A stretch of 18,754 nt of DNA from contig SKJZ01000094.1 of the NCBI GenBank assembly GCA_007121755.1, positions 1 through 18,754 on the forward strand. The letters run 5' to 3'. The notes under the pieces were generated by a model, which was not told the origin of the DNA, made no database searches, and saw only the letters and a list, made by a program, of their open reading frames with translations. Below are positions 1-7,138 of this stretch, piece after piece (position 1 is the first letter of the stretch; the number at the start of each line of letters is the position of its first letter). The translations under genes were made by a program, and so were the position numbers. The stretch comes from Halorhodospira sp. Its GTDB lineage: Bacteria; Pseudomonadota; Gammaproteobacteria; Nitrococcales; Halorhodospiraceae.

Positions 1-53
1 AAGATGAACAGGACGGCGGCCACGAAGTAGCTGAGTTGGACTAAGAAACTCAT
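1..53 (-). CDS. pntB: NAD(P) transhydrogenase subunit beta, N-terminal fragment (window edge)
   Basis: Only the first 17 codons are inside the window; they read MSFLVQLSYFVAAVLFI, a hydrophobic start typical of PntB. PntB carries the NADP(H)-binding domain III and most of the membrane helices of the proton-translocating transhydrogenase, which uses the proton motive force to move hydride from NADH to NADP+. The ATG overlaps the stop of the upstream small alpha subunit in an ATGA arrangement, so translation is probably coupled. The identification rests on this short stretch plus its position after two clear pntA genes. The gene continues beyond base 1. Confidence 0.8.
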   Translation of the reverse strand, partial: MSFLVQLSYFVAAVLFI

Positions 54-355
54 GCCTTACCGCCCTCCTTCTTGCTGCTCTTGAACATCTCCAGCATCCG
101 CTCGGTGACGACGTAGCCGCCCACCGCGTTGCCGGCGCCCAAAAGTACGGCGATAAAGCCGATCAGCTGCTCCAGTGGCGTCTCGGCGACTCCCAGCGCC
201 ACCATGGCGCCCACCACCACGATGCCGTGAATGAAGTTGGAGCCGGACATCAGCGGCGTATGGAGAATAACCGGCACGCGGGTGATGACCTCGTAACCCG
301 CCACCGCCGCGAGCATGAATACATAGAGCGCGGTAATCCCACTGACCTCGATCAT
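50..355 (-). CDS. pntA2: NAD(P) transhydrogenase subunit alpha part 2 (membrane subunit)
   Basis: This 101-residue protein starts MIEVSGITALYVFMLAAVAGYEV and has three hydrophobic segments, at about residues 7-24, 41-57 and 63-81. It ends in a short Lys-rich tail. It corresponds to the membrane domain II part of the alpha chain in organisms where PntA is split in two; in E. coli it is fused to the NAD-binding part. The VITRVPVILHTPLMSGSN stretch is the usual signature of this subunit. An in-frame extension to 448 lies inside pntA1 and is not used. The ATG at 355 overlaps the pntA1 stop by 4 bp, and its own stop overlaps the pntB start by 4 bp. The complex sits in the inner membrane. Confidence 0.93.
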   Translation of the reverse strand: MIEVSGITALYVFMLAAVAGYEVITRVPVILHTPLMSGSNFIHGIVVVGAMVALGVAETPLEQLIGFIAVLLGAGNAVGGYVVTERMLEMFKSSKKEGGKA

Positions 356-1491
356 GACTTGCCTCCTTCCAGCCGCTCCCGGGTCGGTGCGTGGCGGATC
401 TGCCCGTCGTGAGTCAGGCAGGTGTCGGCGATCACCTGATCCTCCCAATCGAGGCGAATCTCGCCGTCCCGCACCATCAGGGAGAGCAGGTTGTACAGGT
501 TGCGCGAGTACATTTCACTGGTATGCACCGCCACCGTGGAGGCCAGGTTCTTCGGGCCGATGATGGTGACCCCCTGGTGCTCCACGTCCTTGCCCGCCTT
601 CGTCAGGTCGCAGTTGCCGCCGGTCTCGGCGGCCATATCGACGATGAGCGAGCCGCGTTTCATGCGCCCCACCGTCGCCTTGTCGATAATCTTGGGCGCC
701 GGACGGCCGGGAATGGCCGCAGTGGTAATCACCACGTCCACCTGCGCGATCTGATCGGCTAGCACCTCCGCCTGCTGTTTGCGCTCCTCGTCGGTCAGTT
801 CGCGGGCATAGCCGCCTTCGCCGACCGCCGAGACCCCGGTGTTGACGAATTTGGCGCCCAGCGACTCTACCTGCTCCTTGGTCTCGGGGCGGACGTCGTA
901 ACCGAAGACCTGCGCCCCCAGACGCTTCGCGGTAGCGATGGCCTGCAGTCCGGCCACGCCAGCGCCGATGACCAGCACCTTGGCCGGCTTGATGGTGCCG
1001 GCGGCGGTGGTCAGCATCGGAAAGAAGCGCGGCGAGCGTTCGGCGGCGATCAGCGCCGCCTGGTAGCCGGCGGCCGACGCCTGGGACGACAGGGCGTCGA
1101 TCGACTGGGCCCGGGTGATGCGCGGAACCAGCTCCATGGCGAAGCTGGTGATCTTGCGCTTACACAGCGTCTGGATGCGCTCGTCCCCCTCGTGGGGTGC
1201 GAGAAAGCCAATCAGGATGGATCCTTCCCGGAGCTGTCCCGCGTCCTTCGCCGTGGGCGGCTGCACGCCCATAACAATATCGGCGTCCTTGTACAGCTCG
1301 TCCCGGGAGGCAACGATGCGCACGCCATCGGCCTCATAGTCGGCATCGTCGAAACCGGCGTTCAGCCCGGCCCCCTTCTCCAAGAGCAGTTCTACGTTGA
1401 GTTTGCCGAAGAGCTTCAGGGCTCCCGGGACGAGCGCGACACGCCGCTCGCCGGGCCGGGTCTCCTTCGGCACGGCAACCTTGATGCCCAT
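352..1491 (-). CDS. pntA1: NAD(P) transhydrogenase subunit alpha part 1 (NAD-binding)
   Basis: The 379-residue product is the soluble NAD(H)-binding domain I of proton-translocating transhydrogenase. It opens with MGIKVAVPKETRPGERRVAL, the alanine dehydrogenase/PNT N-terminal signature. The Rossmann glycine motif GAGVAGLQAIATAKRLGAQV starts at residue 176, and a GYDVRPETKEQVESLGA stretch follows it. Length fits the split form of PntA; a lone alanine dehydrogenase is less likely because pntA2 and pntB follow directly. The complex makes NADPH from NADH at the expense of the proton gradient. The ATG at 1491 has a G-rich but weak ribosome site just upstream (GGGGGATC). The gene diverges from the HNH gene across a 274-bp gap. 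Confidence 0.95.
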   Translation of the reverse strand: MGIKVAVPKETRPGERRVALVPGALKLFGKLNVELLLEKGAGLNAGFDDADYEADGVRIVASRDELYKDADIVMGVQPPTAKDAGQLREGSILIGFLAPHEGDERIQTLCKRKITSFAMELVPRITRAQSIDALSSQASAAGYQAALIAAERSPRFFPMLTTAAGTIKPAKVLVIGAGVAGLQAIATAKRLGAQVFGYDVRPETKEQVESLGAKFVNTGVSAVGEGGYARELTDEERKQQAEVLADQIAQVDVVITTAAIPGRPAPKIIDKATVGRMKRGSLIVDMAAETGGNCDLTKAGKDVEHQGVTIIGPKNLASTVAVHTSEMYSRNLYNLLSLMVRDGEIRLDWEDQVIADTCLTHDGQIRHAPTRERLEGGKS

Positions 1492-1525
1492 TGCGTGATC
1501 CCCCGTTGAATGGCGTACACGACCG

Positions 1526-1553
1526 TATATAGTCGCGGCCGTTACATTGTGCA
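1526..1553 (-). promoter_or_regulatory. candidate sigma70-type promoter of the pnt operon
   Basis: Read on the minus strand there is TGCACA, a 16-bp spacer, then TATATA, about 35 bp before the pntA1 start codon. Four of six bases match the -35 consensus, and the -10 is AT-rich within GC-rich surroundings. It is a consensus match only, with no mapped transcript start. The rest of the 274-bp divergent gap (1492-1765) must also hold the HNH promoter. I see only a weak TATAAG at about 1729-1734 for that gene. Confidence 0.35.
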
Positions 1554-1765
1554 GTTATTTTCCGGAATCCCGGCCGAAAAGGCGGGATGATCGTGAACCG
1601 ATCCTAGCCCATTGACCTTATGGTGTGAAGTTTCGTCTTGATACCGACCGACCGGCTGGGTGCGGCGTTATGCCACAACGGAGGGTGTAAAGGCGCAATT
1701 TATTTGCTTTGAGAGCGCCTAAGCCGCTATAAGTGTCATGGCCCTTGGCGCGGAAGGGGGTGAAC

Positions 1766-2353
1766 GTGTTCGAGCACCGGATTCTGCGCACCGATGTCTC
1801 CGGGATGCCGCTGGAGTGGGTCGGCTTCGAGGAGGCGGTGCGTCTCTACTATCTCGATCAGGTGGTCTACGCCTGTGGCCGCCTTTTGTACCGTGTTCGC
1901 GGCGGGTACAACGCCGCGACCGGGCGGCGCTCGGTGCTCGAACTCAATTCGATCGTCGCCACGGTCGGCAGCCGGCAGGCGAGCCTCAAGGGGCGCCCCG
2001 GTTACGTTCCGCCGCTCAACAACCCGACGCTGTTCCGGCGCGACGCCCAACTTTGCATGTACTGCGGGGCCCGCCACCGCACCTCGGAACTCTCCCGCGA
2101 TCACGTCACGCCGGTAAGCCGGGGCGGGGCGGATGTCTGGAACAATGTGGTCAGCGCCTGCAAGCGGTGCAACAACCACAAGGGCGACCGGACGCCGGAG
2201 CAGGCCGGTCTGGAGCTGGTGGCGATTCCTTTCACGCCGACGCACGCTGAATACGTCTATCTCCAGGGGCGGCGCATCCTGGCCGACCAGATGGAGTTCC
2301 TCAAGGCGCACTTTCCGCGTACCAGTCCGCTGCGGGACCGGGAACACCTTTAA
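1766..2353 (+). CDS. HNH endonuclease family protein
   Basis: The protein has 195 residues if started at GTG 1766. That start follows a strong ribosome site, GGAAGGGGGTGA, at 1752-1763; in-frame GTG codons at 1733 and 1760 lack such a site. An N-terminal domain (VFEHRILRTDVSGMPLEWVGFEEA) precedes a C-terminal HNH nuclease fold. That fold has zinc pairs CMYC (residues 97-100) and CKRC (132-135), DHV with catalytic His113, the NN at 126-127, and a final NNHKG. The NRTPEQAG-like and RRILADQMEFL tail is typical of a widespread stand-alone HNH family of gammaproteobacteria whose cellular role is unsettled. No restriction-modification partner or phage gene is nearby. It converges with the next gene, with stop codons overlapping. 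Confidence 0.85.
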   Translation: MFEHRILRTDVSGMPLEWVGFEEAVRLYYLDQVVYACGRLLYRVRGGYNAATGRRSVLELNSIVATVGSRQASLKGRPGYVPPLNNPTLFRRDAQLCMYCGARHRTSELSRDHVTPVSRGGADVWNNVVSACKRCNNHKGDRTPEQAGLELVAIPFTPTHAEYVYLQGRRILADQMEFLKAHFPRTSPLRDREHL

Positions 2354-3480
2354 GGGTCGCGTTGCGCGAGGAGCGCCGCCGCCGCGCGCCAGAGCGGCCA
2401 GACATCCAGCGGACCCGGCGACAACTCCACGTGCATCAAGCCGCCGCTGCGGTAGAGCGTCGCCCGGGGCGCACGCTCCGCCAGGCGCTCGCTGTGGCTG
2501 ATCGGAATGACGGTATCGTCCTTGCCGTGGATAAGGATCAGTTCCACCGGCAGATCGGTAAGATCCCTGGAAGCGATGTTCAGCGCGTCGAGGTCGTCGC
2601 GGTACTGGTCGGGCAGCGCGTCCAGGCGCGCCTGGACGCGCTCCGGATCGGTATTGTCCAGCAACTCGAAGAGCGCCAGCGCGTCCCCGTCGAGGCGCGC
2701 CACCAGCGAGTCGACATCGGCGTCCGGGTTGATCCGCCGCCGTACGGCGATCCGCGCCAACGCCCCGCGCACCTCCGGATCGTCGGCGCGATACGACAGG
2801 GCGTCCAGCAGCGCCCACTTGACATCGACCTGGGGGCCGTCGTCCATCCGTCTTCCCGACAGTGGATCGTAGCCGGTGGTCAGAAAGGCGATCCAGGCGT
2901 AGACGTCGTAGTACCCCCCGATGGTGACCAGGAAGTCGACCTGTTCGGCGTGGTGCGGGGATGAGGCGGCCAGCAGTACCGGGCCGCTCATCAAGCTGAG
3001 GGTCGCCGCGCCGGTGGGCAGGTCGCGGCTGCCGGGGCGGTCTTCCATGTGCGCCAGGGCGTCGGTGACTTCGTCGACGCTCCGCGGCCCCCAGTCGAGT
3101 TGCCGTATCTGCTCGATGTGGGGCGCTAGCACGCGGAACCCGGAGCGGGCGAGAGATTCGGCAAAGGCGGTCAGGCGGGGGTCGTCCTTGCCCTCCTCGG
3201 TGAAGCCGTGGATCAGTACCAGGTTTCCGCGCGACTCGCCGGGCGGCCGGTAGAGATCCGCCACCTGCAGGCCGGTCTCCCCGTGGTAGCGGAGGGTCTC
3301 CACCTCGGGGTCGCCGACCCGCCGTTGCAGGCGGCTGGTCTCGCCGGGCACGGTCTGCAGGTCGCCGAGCAGCAGTATGGCCTCGTACTGCCGCTCCACC
3401 GTGGTACAGCCGCCCGCCAACAAGGCGGTGCCCGCCAACCAAGCCAGGCACAGCATCGGATTCCGGTAGGGTGTCGCCAT
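2350..3480 (-). CDS. alpha/beta-hydrolase fold lipoprotein
   Basis: The start at ATG 3480 gives 376 residues beginning with a lipoprotein signal peptide. A hydrophobic stretch at 9-22 leads to the lipobox LAGG-C25, and Thr at +2 predicts the outer membrane. The longer frame to 3582 would bury this signal. The body is an alpha/beta-hydrolase: VLIHGF at 88-93 (oxyanion region), IHGKDD at 317-322 (catalytic acid), and GGLMHVEL with His350. The nucleophile elbow, normally GxSxG, here reads around TLSLMSG with Ser162 the best candidate, so activity is uncertain. An extra helical insert lies at about 215-305. Substrate is unknown; an esterase, thioesterase or peptidase acting in the periplasm is possible. 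No clear Shine-Dalgarno precedes the ATG. Confidence 0.8.
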   Translation of the reverse strand: MATPYRNPMLCLAWLAGTALLAGGCTTVERQYEAILLLGDLQTVPGETSRLQRRVGDPEVETLRYHGETGLQVADLYRPPGESRGNLVLIHGFTEEGKDDPRLTAFAESLARSGFRVLAPHIEQIRQLDWGPRSVDEVTDALAHMEDRPGSRDLPTGAATLSLMSGPVLLAASSPHHAEQVDFLVTIGGYYDVYAWIAFLTTGYDPLSGRRMDDGPQVDVKWALLDALSYRADDPEVRGALARIAVRRRINPDADVDSLVARLDGDALALFELLDNTDPERVQARLDALPDQYRDDLDALNIASRDLTDLPVELILIHGKDDTVIPISHSERLAERAPRATLYRSGGLMHVELSPGPLDVWPLWRAAAALLAQRDP

Positions 3481-3554
3481 GACACGATGATCCCAGACTT
3501 GAGAGAATGTGCGGCGTCGGGTTTCACACTGTATAGCAAGGAGTGGAGGCGCGT

Positions 3555-4454
3555 GTGCGTATGCAAGCCCTGCAGCAGGCAATCGAAGGCGCGATCTCGG
3601 ACGCCGTGGGCCGGCCGTTCGGACCGGCCCGGAGGGAGGGGGCCGGCGGCGGGTGCATCAACGACGCTTGGCGGCTCGATGACGGGAAGGAGCGCTTCTT
3701 CGTCAAAGTGAACCGTCCCGGCCGCGGCGATATGTTCGCCGCGGAGGCCGAGGCCTTAAAGGTGTTGGATGACGCCGGCTGTCTGCGGGCGCCGCGCCCG
3801 ATAGCCTGGGGCGAACGCCCCGAGGGGGCGTTCCTGGCGATGGAGCACCTCGATCTGACCCCGGCCGGCGCGGAGAGCGGTTACCGGCGGCTGGGGGAAG
3901 GCTTGGCCGAACTCCACTGCGTCACCGCCGACGCGCACGGCTGGAGCGGGGATAACTACATCGGCAGCACGCCCCAACCCAACGGGTGGGAGCGGGAGTG
4001 GACCGACTTCTTCGGGAAGAACCGGTTGCGCTATCAATTGCGGCTGGCGGCGGAACGGGGCGGCAAGCGCCTGTTGGACCCCGGAGAGCGCTTGGCGGAG
4101 GGCTTGGATGCACTGTTCGACGGTTACAGCCCGGCGCCGTCGCTGCTCCACGGCGACCTTTGGGGCGGCAACGCCGCGTTTCTGGCGGGGGGCGGCGGCA
4201 CACCGGTGATCTACGATCCGGCCGCCTACTACGGGGATCGGGAGACGGATCTGGCCATGACCGAACTCTTCGGCGGTTTCCACCCGGCCTTCTACGAAGC
4301 GTACCGGTCACAGTGGCCGCTCGACCCCGGCTATCCGGTGCGCCGCGACCTCTACCAGCTCTATCACATTCTCAACCACTACAATCTATTCGGCGGCAGC
4401 TACTTGCGCCAGGCGCAGAGCGGCATTGAGCGGCTGTTGGCGGAACTGCGTTAG
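3555..4454 (+). CDS. fructosamine kinase family protein (ketosamine-3-kinase-like)
   Basis: Proteins of this family phosphorylate sugar amines on glycated lysines at O3 (or ribulosamines), starting protein deglycation in the cytoplasm. Visible motifs include a glycine loop GAGGGCINDAW near the N-terminus and FVKVN with the ATP-site Lys. NYIGSTPQPNGW and FFGKNRL are both typical of the family. The kinase-like catalytic HGDLWGGN is at about 199-206, and YDPAAYYGDRETDLAMTELFGGF follows. Length is 299 residues from GTG 3555, close to family size. GGAGG at 3545-3549 is 5 bp from GTG 3555 and 11 bp from ATG 3561, so either start is possible; the GTG at 3543 is unlikely. It diverges from the lipoprotein gene. 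Confidence 0.88.
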   Translation: MRMQALQQAIEGAISDAVGRPFGPARREGAGGGCINDAWRLDDGKERFFVKVNRPGRGDMFAAEAEALKVLDDAGCLRAPRPIAWGERPEGAFLAMEHLDLTPAGAESGYRRLGEGLAELHCVTADAHGWSGDNYIGSTPQPNGWEREWTDFFGKNRLRYQLRLAAERGGKRLLDPGERLAEGLDALFDGYSPAPSLLHGDLWGGNAAFLAGGGGTPVIYDPAAYYGDRETDLAMTELFGGFHPAFYEAYRSQWPLDPGYPVRRDLYQLYHILNHYNLFGGSYLRQAQSGIERLLAELR

Positions 4455-4475
4455 CCGTCTCGTGCGGCGAGGCGC

Positions 4476-5537
4476 TCACTCCTGCGGCGGGCGTGGCAGC
4501 CACCGTCCGCTTACCGTGAGCACCCCGCGCATGATCCAATCGCGTTTGGCGCCGCGCGCCGACCACCGCGCCAAGCGGCGCACCTGTCGGCGCGGGATCT
4601 TGACTTGTTCCGTGTGGTTAAAGCCCGGCCGGCGGTGGATACGGCGCAGCGTGGCGTAGGCCATGGTGGCGGCCCAGGCGCAGAAACGGCGGATACCGGT
4701 CTCCCGCCGAGGTACGGCGAGGATATAGTCACGGGCGCTGTCGAGGCGTCCGGCGGCCAGTCCGACGCATTGGCGCATGCCGGCCCGGAAGGCCGGGTCG
4801 GCGTGCCAATCGCCGTCCTCCTCCAGTTGGCAGCCGGCCGCCTCGAACACATCGCGCGGCAGCCAGCAGACGCCGTTCTCCCGGTCGGACCAGACGTCCT
4901 TCAAAATGTTGGTGGCCTGGAGCCCCAAGCCGAAATCGCGGCCCAGTGGCATCAAGTCGCCGCGGCGCTCCTCCATCTCCGGGATCTCCATGCAGAAGAG
5001 ATCGGTCAACATCTCTCCCACCACGCCGGCTACCCGGTAGCAGTAGTCGTCGAAGGCGGCCCGGTTCGGCAGCCCGGTCGGTGACTTGGTCTCCTGAAAG
5101 CGGGCCATCCCCTCACCCATGACCGTCACACAGCGCGTCACCGCGATCCGGTGGGCGTCCGGCAGGCCGTGAGTGACCGCCACCACCCGCTCCAGCGCGG
5201 ACACCAAGTCCCTCTCCGCCACCGGCGCGAAGGCGATGACCGCCGCCTCCATCCGCTTGGCCAGCTCGGCCGCCGGCTCATCGCCGCGAATCGCGTGTGT
5301 CAGCGCCAGAAAGAGGTCGCGCTTCTCGTCGGCGGGGAGCGCGGAGTGGTCCTCCAGCGTATCGGCGATGCGGCAGAGGAGGTAGGCGTTGGTTACGGTG
5401 TCCCGCAACTCCGCCGGTAGTTCCGGGATGGTCAGCGCGAAGGTGCGGGAGACGCCGGGCAGCAGTACTTCCTGGTAGTACCGGTGGGTTATCCACTCGT
5501 AGTGCGGATCCGCTTTCTTTTCACTCGCCTTTTGCAT
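4476..5537 (-). CDS. squalene/phytoene synthase family protein, probably squalene synthase
   Basis: This family condenses two prenyl diphosphates head-to-head, farnesyl-PP to squalene or geranylgeranyl-PP to phytoene. The 353-residue product carries SRTFAL at 30-35, then AYLLCRIADTLED with the first acidic motif DTLED at 59-63. YCYRVAGVVGEMLTDLF lies at 165-181. The second acidic motif is in LGLQATNILKDVWSD (204-218), where DVWSD replaces the usual DxxED form. The SRTFALTIPELP and YLLCRIADT wording resembles the eukaryote-like squalene synthase group more than the HpnC/HpnD pair. No hopanoid, sterol or carotenoid genes are in the window, so the end product is open. ATG 5537 is chosen on family length; the upstream GTG at 5597 overlaps a palindrome. 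It follows ubiD by 95 bp on the same strand. Confidence 0.82.
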   Translation of the reverse strand: MQKASEKKADPHYEWITHRYYQEVLLPGVSRTFALTIPELPAELRDTVTNAYLLCRIADTLEDHSALPADEKRDLFLALTHAIRGDEPAAELAKRMEAAVIAFAPVAERDLVSALERVVAVTHGLPDAHRIAVTRCVTVMGEGMARFQETKSPTGLPNRAAFDDYCYRVAGVVGEMLTDLFCMEIPEMEERRGDLMPLGRDFGLGLQATNILKDVWSDRENGVCWLPRDVFEAAGCQLEEDGDWHADPAFRAGMRQCVGLAAGRLDSARDYILAVPRRETGIRRFCAWAATMAYATLRRIHRRPGFNHTEQVKIPRRQVRRLARWSARGAKRDWIMRGVLTVSGRWLPRPPQE

Positions 5538-5579
5538 GGTGTTCCGTGGCTCTCGTCGTTCCGGATGGTGACCGCCGGA

Positions 5580-5595
5580 GGGTTCATATAAACCC
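5580..5595. promoter_or_regulatory. near-perfect palindrome upstream of the squalene synthase gene
   Basis: The 16-bp sequence GGGTTCATATAAACCC has 5-bp perfect arms around an AT-rich centre and lies 43 bp before the chosen start codon, in the 95-bp gap after ubiD. On the minus strand it also overlaps a possible -10 (TTTATA), 17 bp downstream of TTGCGG. It could be an operator over an internal promoter. One palindrome of this size may arise by chance. Confidence 0.3.
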
Positions 5596-5632
5596 ACACC
5601 GCACGGTTACCGCAAGAGATCCCGATCGCGCA

Positions 5633-7138
5633 TTAGAGACCCAGCTCGCTCCAGTAGGCCTCGACGCGCCGCTTTACCTCCTCGTCCATCGCCATCGGAA
5701 CGCCCCATTGGCGCTCGGTCTCACCGGGCCACTTATTAGTGGCATCGAAGCCGGCCTTCGAGCCGAGACCGGAGACCGGGGAGGCGAAGTCTAAGTAATC
5801 GATGGGGCTGTCGTCGATGAACGTGGTGTCGCGGCGCGGATCGGAGCGCGTGGTCAGAGCCCATACGACCTCCTTCCAATCCCGCGCGTTCACGTCGTCG
5901 TCGGTGACGATGATGTATTTGGTGTACATGAACTGGCGCAAAAACGACCAGATGCCGAGCATGACCCGCTTCGCGTGGCCGGGGTACTGTTTGCGCATCG
6001 TAACCACCGCGAGGCGGTAGGAGCACCCTTCGGGCGGCAGGTAGAAATCGACAATCTCGGGAAACTGCTTGCGCAGGATCGGGACAAAGACCTCGTTCAG
6101 CGCCTCGCCGAGGACCGCCGGCTCGTCCGGCGGCCGCCCGGTGTAGGTCGAGTGGTAGATCGGATCGGTGCGGTGGGTGATGCGCTCGACGGTGAGCACG
6201 GGGAAGGTCTCCACCTCGTTGTAGTAGCCGGTATGGTCCCCGAAAGGCCCTTCCTCCGCGGTGTCTCCGGGGTGGATGTGGCCCTCCAGGACGATCTCCG
6301 CCGTCGCCGGCGCCTGGAGCGCCGAACCGATGCAATCGGTAAGTTCCGTCTTCGAGCCCCGCAGCAGACCGGCGAACGCGTACTCTGACAGGCTGTCCGG
6401 AACCGGGGTTACGGCCGCGAGCGTGGTCGCCGGGTCGGCCCCCAGCGCGACCGCGACCGGGAAGGGCTCGCCGGGGTGCGCCCGTTGCCAATCGGCAAAG
6501 TCGAGCGCGCCGCCCCGGTGGGAGAGCCAGCGCATGATGACGCGGTTGCGGCCGATCACCTGTTGGCGGTAAATGCCGAGATTGAGCCGTGGAGCCGCCG
6601 CCCCTTCCTCCGTCGCCGCTCCGGACCCGCCACGTTTCCGGGGGCCTTCGGTAATCACTAGTCCCCAGGTGATTAACGGGCCCGCGTCGCCGGGCCAGCA
6701 CGTCTGGACGGGCCAGCGGGAGAGGTCGACATCGTCGCCCTCGATGACACGCTCCTGGCACGGCGCCTTGCGTACGGTCTTCGGTGCCATGTCGAGGACT
6801 TTGCGGAAAACGGGCATCTGGCTCCAGGCGTCCCGTAGCCCCTTGGGCGGCTCGGGTTGGCGCAGGAAGGCGAGCAGTTCGCCGATCTCACGCAGCGCGG
6901 AGACCTCGTCCGCGCCCATGCCGAGCGCCACTCGGCGCGGAGTTCCGAAAAGGTTCGCCAGCACCGGCGTGTTGAAGCCGGCGGGGTTTTCGAACAGCAG
7001 CGCCGGTCCGCCAGCCCGCAAAACGCGGTCGCAGACTTCGGTCATCTCCAGGTGCGGGTCGACCGGATGGCGGACCCGCTTGAGCTCACCCAAGCTCTCC
7101 AGACGTTGCAGGAAGTCGCGCAAGTCCCGGTACTTCAT
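5633..7138 (-). CDS. ubiD: 4-hydroxy-3-polyprenylbenzoate decarboxylase
   Basis: UbiD removes the carboxyl group from polyprenyl-4-hydroxybenzoate in ubiquinone synthesis, using prenylated FMN made by UbiX. The product has 501 residues (E. coli 497), starting MKYRDLRDFL. Landmarks are WGLVITEGP at 158-166, NLGIYRQQVIGRNRVIMRWL at 186-205, SHRGGALDF, EGPFGDHTGYYNEVE with the active-site acidic region at 296-310, and DVNARDWKEVVWALTTRSDP near the C-terminus. Compared with E. coli UbiD as I recall it, a Gly/Ala-rich insert of about 16 residues (167-183) sits before NLGIY. The ATG overlaps the exonuclease III stop by 4 bp (ATGA at 7135-7138), so the two are co-translated. An in-frame extension to 7543 is only a shadow of that gene. 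Confidence 0.95.
   Translation of the reverse strand: MKYRDLRDFLQRLESLGELKRVRHPVDPHLEMTEVCDRVLRAGGPALLFENPAGFNTPVLANLFGTPRRVALGMGADEVSALREIGELLAFLRQPEPPKGLRDAWSQMPVFRKVLDMAPKTVRKAPCQERVIEGDDVDLSRWPVQTCWPGDAGPLITWGLVITEGPRKRGGSGAATEEGAAAPRLNLGIYRQQVIGRNRVIMRWLSHRGGALDFADWQRAHPGEPFPVAVALGADPATTLAAVTPVPDSLSEYAFAGLLRGSKTELTDCIGSALQAPATAEIVLEGHIHPGDTAEEGPFGDHTGYYNEVETFPVLTVERITHRTDPIYHSTYTGRPPDEPAVLGEALNEVFVPILRKQFPEIVDFYLPPEGCSYRLAVVTMRKQYPGHAKRVMLGIWSFLRQFMYTKYIIVTDDDVNARDWKEVVWALTTRSDPRRDTTFIDDSPIDYLDFASPVSGLGSKAGFDATNKWPGETERQWGVPMAMDEEVKRRVEAYWSELGL

Noticed and set aside
1567..1588. Imperfect hairpin ATCCCGGCC-GAAA-AGGCGGGAT in the pnt/HNH divergent gap, considered as a terminator or operator
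   Set aside because: There is one bulge and no T-run on either strand, and neither flanking gene ends here; it may be chance.
1766..2353. HNH gene as part of a defence or restriction system
   Set aside because: Neighbours are housekeeping genes, and no methylase, helicase or toxin-antitoxin partner is adjacent. The stand-alone form is common in gammaproteobacteria.
1736..3451. 571-codon open frame on the minus strand across the HNH and lipoprotein genes
   Set aside because: It is antisense to the HNH gene and off-frame in the lipoprotein gene. Its composition is Arg/Gly/Ala/Pro-rich with no recognisable domain, as expected of a GC-rich shadow frame.
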